Shown here: positions 46,560-54,459 of the stretch, piece after piece | Layout of the letters: each line of letters starts with the position of its first letter | Position numbering within the stretch: the first letter of the stretch is position 1 | Source: UBA6623 sp965226435 | GTDB taxonomy: Bacteria > Acidobacteriota > Terriglobia > Bryobacterales > UBA6623 | Length of the DNA: 64,000 nt | Reading direction: 5' to 3' | Assembly: GCA_965226435.1 (NCBI GenBank) | Contig: CBDDCY010000011.1 | Coordinates: 1-64,000, forward strand | Made by a program: the position numbers and the translations under genes | Notes under the pieces: model-generated | What the model was told of the DNA's origin: nothing | Databases searched by the model: none | Seen by the model: the letters and a program-made list of their open reading frames with translations, nothing else

Positions 46560-46603
46560 ACGTTCAAATCCCTCCACTTATACCCTTGTTGTCAATAACT
46601 TAC
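46560..46603 (+). repeat. Degenerate att-like site with tRNA 3' end, inverted
   Basis: Reads CGTTCAAATCCCTCCACTTA then TACC, like a tRNA T-arm plus acceptor end. It is followed by TTGTTGTCAATAACTTAC (46586-46603), which is the reverse complement of the island core flank GTAAGTTATTGAAAACAA with one mismatch. Compare the true site on the minus strand: GTTCGAATCCCTCCGCCCCG, ACCA, TTGTTTTCAATAACTTAC. It is probably the scar of another insertion of a related element. Confidence 0.6.
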
Positions 46604-46732
46604 AGGAATCCGTCCCATCGTAGATGTCTTTGTGTCAGCACAGTGTCAACAGCGTGCCGCAATTTCGGGTGCCTTCGTAGTTCTATCGATCCGGGCGGTT
46701 CGCCTCGGATTCTTACCAAGTTTTGGCGAGTC

Positions 46733-46872
46733 GCGCATGGCGGCCCACTTGTGTTCAAGCCGATCAACCGTCATGGTCAGGTTCGCCCGATCCGGCTTTC
46801 CGGCAGGGCGGTGGCGTTGATTGTGAAAAGGGCGGCGGCGGCGGTCGGTAAGGACCCCGCGGCCTACCCCTC
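46733..46872 (+). pseudogene. Tyrosine recombinase fragment
   Basis: The plus frame encodes RPIRLSGRAVALIVKRAAAA followed by VGKDPAAYPS, closely like the region before the HxLR box of XerD-type integrases (RLS-x-x-AVA-x-VKRAA-x-x-AGLDP). The catalytic residues on both sides are absent. It lies just behind the att-like scar at 46560, in the orientation expected for an integrase next to its att site. Confidence 0.6.
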
Positions 46873-47868
46873 TCTCAAATGGGCCCTGAAATAGGCCTGC
46901 GTCTTTTTAGACAAAGGGATGCCATCCGAATTCGCCCAACTCTTGAAGTGATCGTCCCATTCTCTGGTGGGGTAGAGATCTTCTTCGTCTTCCGGGAAGG
47001 CGCCCCCGACACCTTTGACCAGAACAATCACGCCGGTGGTGCCCCAGCCCGAATCGACTCCATTCCATCCTCCGAGGAGATCAGCCATTCCTAACCCGAG
47101 ATCCAAACTGCCTCCGATTTCCGACAATGGAGCGGTATCCATCCTCAGGCCCGCGATTACAGCCACCCCGCCATCCACGAGAGATCGAGCAATCCACTGG
47201 AGGCCTCTCGTTTCAGCCGCAACATCGCATTCGAGTACATCGATTGCGCTAACCAATTCGAACTTCGTGTCCGGGGGAGACCTGGTGATATCCAGGGTCT
47301 TGAGGGTTAAGTTCGCGAGTTCCCGAGTGTCGTGTTTCCCTTCTTTGATAGCTCTGAAGGAACGATCTACGCCCGTAACGTCCATTGAGTGGCGTTGAGC
47401 GATCCAAGTGGGGAGGTATCCCACATGGCAGCCCAGGTCGAGAATAGGGCCGGTGATTTCCAGGCGATCGACAAGCACCGTAAGTAGAGCGAGGGAATCG
47501 AGAATCTCGGATCTCTTCCTAGAGTGCACGACTCCCAAGAAGCGACGGTCACTGATCAGATCGTAGAACTCCTTGTCTACAGCCGTTGGTATACGTCTAC
47601 CTGCCTCGATTGCTCGAAGCCTTCGGTTTTCGATTTTTTCAAAGCGGACGAAGGCCTTCAGCACGTGCGGGTCCAATGCGTGGGTATGCAGAGATTTTGA
47701 ACCCCTGTCGTAAGTAGCTAAACCTTCGTCATCATTCAGCAGCGATATATCCCAGGTATCCGACAAGTACTCATCGATCTCTTCAACCACCCGTAAGGGC
47801 AAGGCCAGTTCGCTCCGTCGGGCTTGATTCCACAGGGAGAGGCAGTCGAGTCTCTGGCTCTTGTTCAT
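46864..47868 (-). CDS. Class I SAM-dependent methyltransferase
   Basis: A 334-residue protein. The central Rossmann domain has motif I ILDLGCHVGYLPTWIAQR (residues ~142-159), an acidic post-I strand DVTGVDRSFRAI and motif IV-like FELVSAIDVLECD. An N-terminal ~120-residue part (VVEEIDEYLSDTWDISLLND) has no family that I recognise. The substrate is unknown. It is alone on its strand, ~1 kb from the att-like scar; the base composition is lower in GC than the flanking metabolic genes, as in the rest of the accessory half. Confidence 0.75.
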   Translation of the reverse strand: MNKSQRLDCLSLWNQARRSELALPLRVVEEIDEYLSDTWDISLLNDDEGLATYDRGSKSLHTHALDPHVLKAFVRFEKIENRRLRAIEAGRRIPTAVDKEFYDLISDRRFLGVVHSRKRSEILDSLALLTVLVDRLEITGPILDLGCHVGYLPTWIAQRHSMDVTGVDRSFRAIKEGKHDTRELANLTLKTLDITRSPPDTKFELVSAIDVLECDVAAETRGLQWIARSLVDGGVAVIAGLRMDTAPLSEIGGSLDLGLGMADLLGGWNGVDSGWGTTGVIVLVKGVGGAFPEDEEDLYPTREWDDHFKSWANSDGIPLSKKTQAYFRAHLREG

Positions 47869-48443
47869 GCCAACCCTCCTCTTATCTGAGACTCGTCATC
47901 CTTAAGGTATTCATAGGCCGGGATTTCCTTTTGGCCGTCCAGGCACGGAAAAGATAGCCAATCCATGGTTGCGATGCAACGGCTTTGACACTAACTATCA
48001 CATTCGGTGCTCCTCTCGCTGCCGCTCCGCCTTTCGCGAATGCTGCACGATTATGGCGTTCGGGCGACGCCAGAGGAACCTTTAGCAACACCTCTCCCGC
48101 GCCGACCCTCGATAACCCGCTTAACGCCGGCTGGTTCCGGCATCTGCAAAGGGACGCCCATAGCGGTTAGTCCAGGATTTCCGTTTTGGCCATCCGGCGG
48201 AGGTAGTATAGGCGATCCGGAGCTGCAATTCAACGGGTTCCGTTGTTACCGGTGGAGGACGAGGCAAGGACCGCTGTGGCGCTCTCAGCGAGTAGGCGGG
48301 GGTGAGGGCCACGCACGGCCGCATGAGCGCTTACAAGCCGCCCCGTCGTATGTCTCTTGGGCATCCTCGGCATTCCGGCGGGGCCACGACACAAGCATCG
48401 GGTCTCTTGGCGCTGTGCATTGCACTAACCTGCACTGCAGCAC
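47869..48443. other. Gene-free spacer
   Basis: 575 bp without a recognisable gene on either strand; short open frames are Arg/Pro/Ala-rich and unconvincing. No repeats were recognised. Confidence 0.4.
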
Positions 48444-48746
48444 CTATTTCGCGTTGGCGACGTTGACCTGCTTCGCGCCAATGTTGACCTGAAGGCCGGG
48501 CACGCGATGCTTCCGGATGCGCGCCCAGGTTTCGCAGGCTCGTAGATAGCGGCGTTGTGCCGCACAGAGCCTCCGATCCCAGTACTCCATCTCGTGGAAC
48601 GGTGCATTCTTTTTGACAGCCGTTGCCTGAGCAAACTCCACACAGTACAGGCGCAACCAACAAAGGATGACTTGGTCAATCAAAGACCAGAGACCGCTCC
48701 GGAGGGCAGGTAGGGCGAAACTACGCAATTTCCGGGTTCCATACAT
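48444..48746 (-). CDS. Small hypothetical protein of mobile-element type
   Basis: A 100-residue frame whose C-terminal half reads RRYLRACETWARIRKHRVPG followed by LQVNIGAKQVNVANAK. This RFLRA-x-x-LA-x-VRK ... VQVNIA-x-x-Q-NVA ending is a recurring C-terminus of short hypothetical proteins carried by Acidobacteria/Planctomycetes integrative elements. Those proteins are usually longer at the N-terminus, so this copy may be truncated. Function is unknown. Confidence 0.5.
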   Translation of the reverse strand: MYGTRKLRSFALPALRSGLWSLIDQVILCWLRLYCVEFAQATAVKKNAPFHEMEYWDRRLCAAQRRYLRACETWARIRKHRVPGLQVNIGAKQVNVANAK

Positions 48747-49056
48747 CGCGAAAAACCATTCAGACGAGCCTACTGGGATTAGCGTGGTCTTGAAGCCGTC
48801 AGACTTGTCACGATTGCATTCCCCCTCCCCCCGCGTTCCTGTCTTGGCGGTGTTGAGTGAGAAGCCGATTGCGATCTACCAACCGGGAGCGCCTGCGGTC
48901 GCCGGTCAACGCGCTAGGGAGAGGTTGCGAGCCCGGCCAGCGCGGGCTTATGATTCAAGGCAGGGAATCGGCCCGCACCACCTCGCACAAATCCCCGCCA
49001 AGCTGCGTGAAGGGGGCATCGCAGGGACAAGGTGTACAAACCGCCCTGACAGCCCA
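48747..49056. other. Spacer before the PIN-like gene
   Basis: 310 bp. An open frame continuous with the PIN-like gene runs back to 48667 but is Arg/Pro-rich, with no good start or ribosome site, and is treated as non-coding. Confidence 0.4.
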
Positions 49057-49935
49057 ATGGACTACTGCTTTGACACGAGCGCTGTCAACGAACTCAACGA
49101 CGATCCTGAGCGAGACGTGCTTCTAAAAGGGTTGCATTCGGCTGGCTCAAGTCACATCACGGCTTACAACGTCGTTGAGGTTTGCGCAACGAAATCGAAG
49201 CACCAGAGGACGGCGCTTCTATTCCTATTGAAAAGTATGGGGAACGCAAAGTTTTTCGGCGTTCCCGAAGACATATTGAAGCGTCTCGCTCTTCGCCATG
49301 CGGGGACGGGGTCTCCTTCTCGGTGCGTTGAGCCCGAGGACCGAATCATTCGAGAGGTGCTAGCGGACCCATCAGGAGTTGAGCCTGGCGTTGTGCAAGA
49401 CATAGCGAAATGGAAAAAGGAACGAGAGGACGAGTTAGTCAAACTGGCATCGCACGCGCGAGTCCGCTTCCAAAAGCTCTTCGTTCACGAACCAAGGCCA
49501 CCAAACGAAGCAGCGTGGGTACGCCACTGTCTTAATAATCCGGGCAACTTTAGTCGGCAAATATCGCGTCTTTACAATCACTACTCGGGAGCACGTATCA
49601 ATGATGACCGACTAACTGCCTTCTTGGTGCAGTATCCGCAGTGGAGCCTCTATCTTCTTGCTATTGCTGACGCTGTCTACCGCCGAGCTATTAGGGAAGC
49701 GCGCTACGGGAAGACAGGCAAGGCCGGTGACATCGATCTGACCTTCGCTGTTTACCTTCCGTCGTGTGATCGGTTCGTGACCGCTGATACCGGTCAGCGC
49801 AAAACGCTGCGGCTTTTGAGCGTTGTCAACAATACAATCTGCCGTCGGAAGACAGAGGTAATCTCGTACCGGCAGTTTAGGTCTAGACTCTTGGCCTTCA
49901 CTCCGCCTGGGAGAGATTCGCAGCCGGTTGTTTAG
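49057..49935 (+). CDS. PIN-like domain protein (putative ribonuclease)
   Basis: About 292 residues. The N-terminus MDYCFDTSAVNELNDDPERD is a PIN-domain opening with the first catalytic Asp, followed ~35 residues later by ITAYNVVEVCA with the Glu. Near the C-terminus DIDLTFAVYLPSCDRFVTAD followed by TGQRK gives the last acidic pair of the fold. The middle is a long insertion, making the protein twice the size of a VapC toxin. No antitoxin gene is apparent next to it. RNA cleavage is inferred from the fold; it may belong to a defence or toxin-like module of the island. Confidence 0.65.
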   Translation: MDYCFDTSAVNELNDDPERDVLLKGLHSAGSSHITAYNVVEVCATKSKHQRTALLFLLKSMGNAKFFGVPEDILKRLALRHAGTGSPSRCVEPEDRIIREVLADPSGVEPGVVQDIAKWKKEREDELVKLASHARVRFQKLFVHEPRPPNEAAWVRHCLNNPGNFSRQISRLYNHYSGARINDDRLTAFLVQYPQWSLYLLAIADAVYRRAIREARYGKTGKAGDIDLTFAVYLPSCDRFVTADTGQRKTLRLLSVVNNTICRRKTEVISYRQFRSRLLAFTPPGRDSQPVV

Positions 49936-50593
49936 CGTTTCCCCTCCTCGTCTGCAGTCGTTCGATCTCCGGTTCGCTGCCGTCCTCCGGCACTTCCCAC
50001 AGGGTGCGCGGCTCGAAGGGCGGGTCGTTATTGGGTTGAGGGATCTTGACAGAGAACCGCGCGTCTTTCTCGAAAGTCTAAATCAGACCCGGACACAAGC
50101 GTTCACTATTACGATGTCCGAGGCAGCGAAGGCCGGGTGGGGTGGACGGGACTGCAGGTAGGGGGATTGGCCGACGGAACGAGCTGGGCTGGTCAACTGT
50201 GTCAAACGCTCACGATTCCAGCGTCATGCAGAAATTGGGTCGTTTCCGTCGGCGGCGGAAGCGGGGTGATTCTACTGGGGGCGATCGCCAAGCGGTTGGG
50301 CCCAATCCACAAAGCACACAGCCGCTTGGGGGTGAATGGCTTGAACCCGATCTTACCGTAAACCTCGAGGTCCGATGCACCTGTCGCGAATTCTGAACGA
50401 TTGCGGCAGTGTGTCGCAATCTTACACGGGCATCGTACAGGAAATAAAGAACTTAGGGGGTCGGCTGTGGAAGCGCCGCGATTAAGGGGGAAGGCGACGG
50501 GGTTGCTTTTTCCCGCTTTGCAGAAGTGGTGACCCGTCGTGTCGATCGCTCGGTGGAGGGAGTGACTGGCCCGCCAGCAGCAATCCAACCTGA
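49936..50593. other. Gene-free spacer upstream of the peptide gene
   Basis: About 660 bp with only short open frames. One (plus, ending about 50483) could encode SQSYTGIVQEIKNLGGRLWK followed by RRD but has no ribosome site. I see no repeat, RNA gene or hairpin of note. Confidence 0.35.
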
Positions 50594-50612
50594 TATAATC
50601 TTCGCCAGGAGG
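50594..50612 (+). promoter_or_regulatory. -10 box and Shine-Dalgarno of the peptide gene
   Basis: TATAAT lies at 50594-50599 and a full AGGAGG at 50607-50612, six bases before the ATG at 50619. Transcription would start about 50606, giving a very short leader. No good -35 box is seen at the normal distance. Confidence 0.55.
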
Positions 50613-50618
50613 CCTGCC

Positions 50619-50777
50619 ATGGCGTCAACAGTGAAACAGGAAATTCAGGTGAAGCGGCGAAGGTACCCGATCGTTGTATCGAAGCATCAGTATCAACCGG
50701 CTACAGAAGGTACAGAAGCAGACAGTGAGGGAACCGAGCAGGGCGGGGAGGGTACCGAAGGCGGAGGTAACGGCTAG
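50619..50777 (+). CDS. Small Thr-Glu-Gly-rich peptide, candidate modified-peptide precursor
   Basis: A 52-residue gene picked by its perfect AGGAGG and TATAAT. The N-terminal half is basic and beta-prone (VKQEIQVKRRRYPIVVSKHQ). The C-terminal half is acidic, Gly-rich and repetitive, with TEG, SEGTEQ, GEGTEGG and a GGGNG end (residues 30-52). This leader-plus-repetitive-core design is that of RiPP precursors. There are no Cys residues, so lanthipeptide chemistry is excluded; Thr, Ser, Asp and Glu are the possible targets. A JmjC/cupin-4 oxygenase starts 109 bp downstream on the same strand. It matches no precursor family I know; the role is inferred from context. Confidence 0.6.
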   Translation: MASTVKQEIQVKRRRYPIVVSKHQYQPATEGTEADSEGTEQGGEGTEGGGNG

Positions 50778-50886
50778 TTTCTTGCTGACAACGATCTAAT
50801 TTGCGGTTCCGGCTTGATCGCAGTTCTAAGTGTCAAGTCTTGAACGAAAACCGCATGCGCGTGCTACGGCGCGTTGACGTGGGGTC

Positions 50887-52071
50887 TTGACAACCCTTCC
50901 TTTTCTTGGGTCTAGAGGATTGCTCAATAACCTACTGACACCGATCACCGAGGCAGTTTTTGTCGCCGAGTACTGGGGGACGAAACCTCTGCACCTTCGT
51001 GGATCGCCTTCGAGGTTCCAGCGGTTGTTCACTTGGGCGTCCTTGAACAGAATCCTTAATACTATACCGCTCCCTAACTCGTCTCTAAAGACTCACCGCG
51101 GCGGCAAGTCTACGCGTCCTGCTTCAAGGGAAGCAACGCAAGCTGAGTTACGGCGAGGTGCAACATTAATCGTTGAAGAAGTCGATCGAATCGACGAAAA
51201 TCTTGGAGCCTTTCTAAACGCACTTTCTGACGAGATATGTGCCCCTACGCGTTTCAACCTGTACCTGTCAGCACCGGGGCAGTCAGGCTACAAGCTCCAT
51301 TGTGACACCCACGACTTTTTTATCCTGCAACTCGCTGGCCAGAAACAGTGGAAGATTTTCCCGCCTACCACCGACTCTCCTTTGTTTTATCAAAAGGAGC
51401 ACGACCTTGAGCCACCACCGCGTGACTCGATCATTCTCGAATGTACGCTGCAGCAAGGCGATGTGTTGTATGTGCCGCGAGGTTTTTGGCACGATGCTCT
51501 TGCTCTGCGTGAACACTCCCTTCACCTCACCCTAGCCATTTTCACGAGAACGGGTGTCGATTTCCTTCAGTGGCTTGTCGATGAACTTCGCGATGACGTG
51601 TTGTTCCGTCGGAACCTTCCTTTCATCACAAAGCAGTCCATCCCTGCAACCGAGACCCTTCCATCGCCCTATGAGGAGCACATCGGTTCGCTAAGGTCCC
51701 GACTCACGACTGTCTTTGATGTGCGATCGCTCGCGTTTGAGTTCCACCGATACTGTGTAGCGTGCCAACGAAAAAGGCTGGGCTTTCAACTACCTTCGCA
51801 GCTGCTTGTCGCCGGTGACAGTGCTGACGGCCTCACTTCTGCCGAGTCCTTTGAACTCGTCCCGCAGCCTCACCTACTCTCCAAGAACGCACGGTCTGGA
51901 GACATCGAGTTAGTCCTGGCGCAGACGGTGATCTCATTCTCTCCAAACGCTGAGCCTATACTGCGGTACATCTTGAGCACCCCTGTGTTCACCAAGTCCG
52001 ATCTTCTGACGGTTGCTGGAAGGGTTGGCTGGGAACAACTCCTCTGCATCTTATTGAGTCTCGCAAAATAA
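50887..52071 (+). CDS. JmjC/cupin-4-family Fe(II)/2-oxoglutarate oxygenase
   Basis: A 394-residue protein of the cupin_4 (RoxA/MINA53-like) family, which hydroxylates amino-acid side chains. The iron triad is readable: H138 and D140 in YKLHCDTHDFFILQLAGQK, and H202 in GDVLYVPRGFWHDALAL. N-terminal VFVAEYWGTKPLHLRG and the C-terminal winged-helix-like part are also family features. No ATG is available at the front; TTG 50887 is the likely start. The stop codon lies at the very edge of the IS630 element, so the last residues may have been trimmed. Known relatives modify ribosomal proteins; next to the small peptide gene, the peptide is the likelier substrate. Confidence 0.8.
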   Translation: MTTLPFLGSRGLLNNLLTPITEAVFVAEYWGTKPLHLRGSPSRFQRLFTWASLNRILNTIPLPNSSLKTHRGGKSTRPASREATQAELRRGATLIVEEVDRIDENLGAFLNALSDEICAPTRFNLYLSAPGQSGYKLHCDTHDFFILQLAGQKQWKIFPPTTDSPLFYQKEHDLEPPPRDSIILECTLQQGDVLYVPRGFWHDALALREHSLHLTLAIFTRTGVDFLQWLVDELRDDVLFRRNLPFITKQSIPATETLPSPYEEHIGSLRSRLTTVFDVRSLAFEFHRYCVACQRKRLGFQLPSQLLVAGDSADGLTSAESFELVPQPHLLSKNARSGDIELVLAQTVISFSPNAEPILRYILSTPVFTKSDLLTVAGRVGWEQLLCILLSLAK

Positions 52072-53275
52072 AGTGACACCTTTTTGGGGTACGTACGTCT
52101 TTGTATGTATGGGAAATACAAAAGGCGTACGGCGGGATTTCGAGGCCCTGGAGAAGCGCCGTTTCAAAGCGATCCGGTTGGTCGAGCAAGGCTGTAGTCA
52201 GTCCGAGACAGCGAGGCGATTGAAGGTCGCGCGGCAAAGCGTCAGCGAGTGGCTGCGACGATACCGGCGTGACGGCGAAGCCGGGTTGCGCCAGGCCGGC
52301 CGCGCCGGCCGTAAGCCGCTGTTGGACGCCGCGCAGCTCGAACGCCTCGAGGCGTTGCTGCTGGAAGGCCCCGAGGCGCACGGCTTCCCGACGCCGCTGT
52401 GGAGCTGTCCGCGGGTCGCTCGTCTGATCGGAGACGAGTTCGGCGTGCGCTATCACGAGGGCCATGTCTGGAAGATCCCGCGGGCGCTCGGTTGGAGCCC
52501 GCAACGGCCCGTCGGCAAAGCGCGGGAGCGCAACGAAGAGGCCATCCGCGGCTGGCAGCGCAAGACTTGGCCGGCCATTAAAAAATAGCCCGCAAAGAAG
52601 AACGTACGATCGTCTTCATCGACGAAAGCGGATTGAGTCAGAAGCCGCATCGTTGCCGCACCTGGGCGCCGCGCGGCGAGACACCGGTGTTGGAGTTCAA
52701 CTTCAACTGGGACAAGCTGTCGGTGTCGGCCGGGCTGACGTTGCGCAACTTTTACTTCCGGCTCTATCCCGGCGCGATCGGCGAGTTGGAGGTCATCGAC
52801 TTCCTGAAGGCTTTGCTGCGCCACATCGACGGCCCACTGCTGATCGTCTGGGACCGGCTGCCGGCGCACCGCAGCCGCCTGGTGCGGGAGTTCATCCAGC
52901 TCTCCGAGGATCACATCGCAACGGAGTACTTGCCGCCCTATGCGCCGGAGTTGAACCCGGTGGAATACATTTGGGCGTACTGGAAGCAGCACGAGTTGCC
53001 CAACGTCTGCCCGAAGGACTACTGGGAACTCGACGAGCGCGCCCGCAAAGCGCTGCGGCGAATGCGCCGCAAACCGCGCTTGATTACCGCTTTCTGGAAA
53101 CAGTCTTCTCTTTGTCTCGATTGACAGTATATTATGCGAGACTCAGTAACTCTGTTGGTTGCTGAGGCTGTTCTGCGGATACGAGACTAGAGCGCTGTCA
53201 CCCCTTTCAAGGCCCCGTCCCTTGGAGCGTGAAGTACTGAGCGATACGCGAACAAAGAAAAAAACCACTGTCACC
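52072..53275 (+). mobile_element. IS630-family insertion sequence
   Basis: About 1.2 kb. The left end AGTGACACCTTTTTGG directly follows the JmjC gene stop; the right end on the minus strand reads AGGTGACAGTGGTTTTTTTC. The inverted repeats are weak and the exact ends (TA target) are uncertain. Confidence 0.65.
52109..53124 (+). CDS. IS630-family transposase, two frames joined by -1 shift
   Basis: The first frame (to 52588) holds the paired-like HTH domains (GCSQSETARRLKVARQSVSE, LRQAGRAGRKPLLD, KIPRALGWSPQRPVGKARER). The second carries the DDE core: IVFIDESGLSQKPH, LLIVWDRLPAHRS and YAPELNPVEYIWAYWK. The shift happens at ATT AAA AAA TAG (A-run 52580-52585); slipping back one base gives KKIARKEERTIVFIDESG. 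IS630 relatives commonly use such frameshifts, so the element may be functional rather than broken. Confidence 0.85.
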
Positions 53276-53330
53276 TGGATAGATTGACAGTGCCCCACCC
53301 GTCTCATGATGACTCCAGAAAGGGGACGTC

Positions 53331-53441
53331 ATGCAGACAACCACCGATAACTCGCCACTTGGTGACTATCTCACCAAAGACGAGCTGGCCCGCGAACTCG
53401 GGCGATCTACGACGCGAAATGAGCACCCGGAACGAAGTTGA
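53331..53441 (+). pseudogene. Excisionase-type HTH protein, N-terminal fragment
   Basis: A 36-codon frame with AAAGGGGA upstream. It encodes SPLGDYLTKDELARELGRST, the start of an AlpA/MerR-like (HTH_17) excisionase, then goes out of family within a few codons and stops. The break coincides with the first base of the 38-bp direct repeat at 53427, so the rest of the gene was replaced by the repeat-bounded segment. Confidence 0.65.
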
Positions 53442-53464
53442 AGCAACGTGCTAGACGCCCTCGG
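53427..53464 (+). repeat. 38-bp direct repeat, copy 1
   Basis: CCGGAACGAAGTTGAAGCAA followed by CGTGCTAGACGCCCTCGG. It is repeated at 53641-53678 with only two or three differences (CGTG versus GGGG). Confidence 0.8.
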
Positions 53465-53640
53465 CACGTGCACACTTACCGTTGCTGCCGTTGTCTGCCT
53501 TTGTCCGCCGTTTGTGCGTACTTCCTGGTACCGAAGCCCGGAAGAACTGTTCATACACCACAGCGCGCCGGAAACCTGCAAACCTGTTTGCACTCCCTTC
53601 ACGCCCTCCGCCATCTTGGGATAGCGTGACTTCATTCGCG

Positions 53641-53678
53641 CCGGAACGAAGTTGAAGCAAGGGGCTAGACGCCCTCGG
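53641..53678 (+). repeat. 38-bp direct repeat, copy 2
   Basis: CCGGAACGAAGTTGAAGCAA followed by GGGGCTAGACGCCCTCGG. It ends 12 bases before the ATG of the HTH gene at 53691, so it probably lies in that gene's 5' leader; copy 1 may be a duplicated leader. The 176 bp between copies hold no gene. Confidence 0.8.
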
Positions 53679-53690
53679 TACACTCTGAAC

Positions 53691-54134
53691 ATGGCACGGC
53701 TTAACCTCAGTTCACCGACGCACCCGAGAATGGTGCTGGCGCGCGAGCGTGAGCGCCGAGCCTGGGAGTACCGGCTGCTGGGCTGGTCGCTCGGTAGGAT
53801 CGCCCAAGAGCTGGGCATGACGAAGGCGGGGGTCAGGAAGGCCCTCCTCCGCTATTACGACGACGAGCTGGACGACGAGCTGAGGCGCCGGGCCGCGCTG
53901 GCCAAGTTAGAGGACCTTGACCGAATAGACCGCATGATGGGTGTTTACTATCCGCTCGCGCTCGAGGGCGATGTGGCATCGGCCATGTTGATCTTGAAGT
54001 TCGCGGAGCGGCGGGCGAAGTACTTTAACCTTGACGACAAGCTGCCCCCCGGAGCCGACGAGCGAGTAGGATTGCCCATCGCTTTCGTCGATCGACTGAG
54101 GGAGGTAGCCGCCTCGCGGAATGGCAGCGGATAG
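53691..54134 (+). CDS. HTH protein resembling phage terminase small subunit / resolvase-type DNA-binding protein
   Basis: A ~147-residue protein, MARLNLSSPTHPRMVLARER onward. A helix-turn-helix is visible at YRLLGWSLGRIAQELGMTKA followed by GVRKALLRYYDD (residues ~25-55), then an acidic coiled segment (DDELDDELRRRAALAKLEDLD) and an all-helical tail. The layout (N-terminal HTH, coiled coil, oligomerisation tail) is like small terminase subunits or element-borne DNA-binding proteins, but no large terminase is present. Start ATG 53691 is chosen over an upstream in-frame ATG at 53652, which lies inside the repeat. Confidence 0.6.
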   Translation: MARLNLSSPTHPRMVLARERERRAWEYRLLGWSLGRIAQELGMTKAGVRKALLRYYDDELDDELRRRAALAKLEDLDRIDRMMGVYYPLALEGDVASAMLILKFAERRAKYFNLDDKLPPGADERVGLPIAFVDRLREVAASRNGSG

Positions 54135-54287
54135 AAGCGGGTAGCTGACCTGCTCGCCGTTGTCAGATGAGGCCGAGCAACCTCGATGCGGTTTACGCTG
54201 CGAGAAATTTGGTCTTCTCTTCATTGCTGCTAAGGTGTGCCCAAAAGTGTGCCCATCATGACGCGACTCGGGGCAACACACACTGGG

Positions 54288-54412
54288 GTGGACCCCTGTA
54301 ATGAGACAACCCGTTAAGCAGGGTTTCCCCATTCGCCGAAAACGGCTTGGCTGGGGAGCGGCCTTCATTGTAAACTTCTGCTCGGCCGGTGAAGCGGAGG
54401 CGGGCTCTGCGG
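54288..54412. repeat. Solo end of IS3 no. 2-type element
   Basis: About 125 bp that carry the complete terminal inverted repeat (GTGGACCCCTGTAATGAGAC then AACCCGTTAAGC) and the non-coding arm (CTTGGCTGGGGAGCGGCCTT...GTGAAGCGGAGGCGGGCTCTG). They match 17545 onward almost base for base, but without any orfB. It is a remnant left by deletion or recombination. Confidence 0.8.
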
Positions 54413-54459
54413 GGGCGCCCACGCTGTTTCCGGTCTGTTTTTTCAGCAGCCATGTTTGT

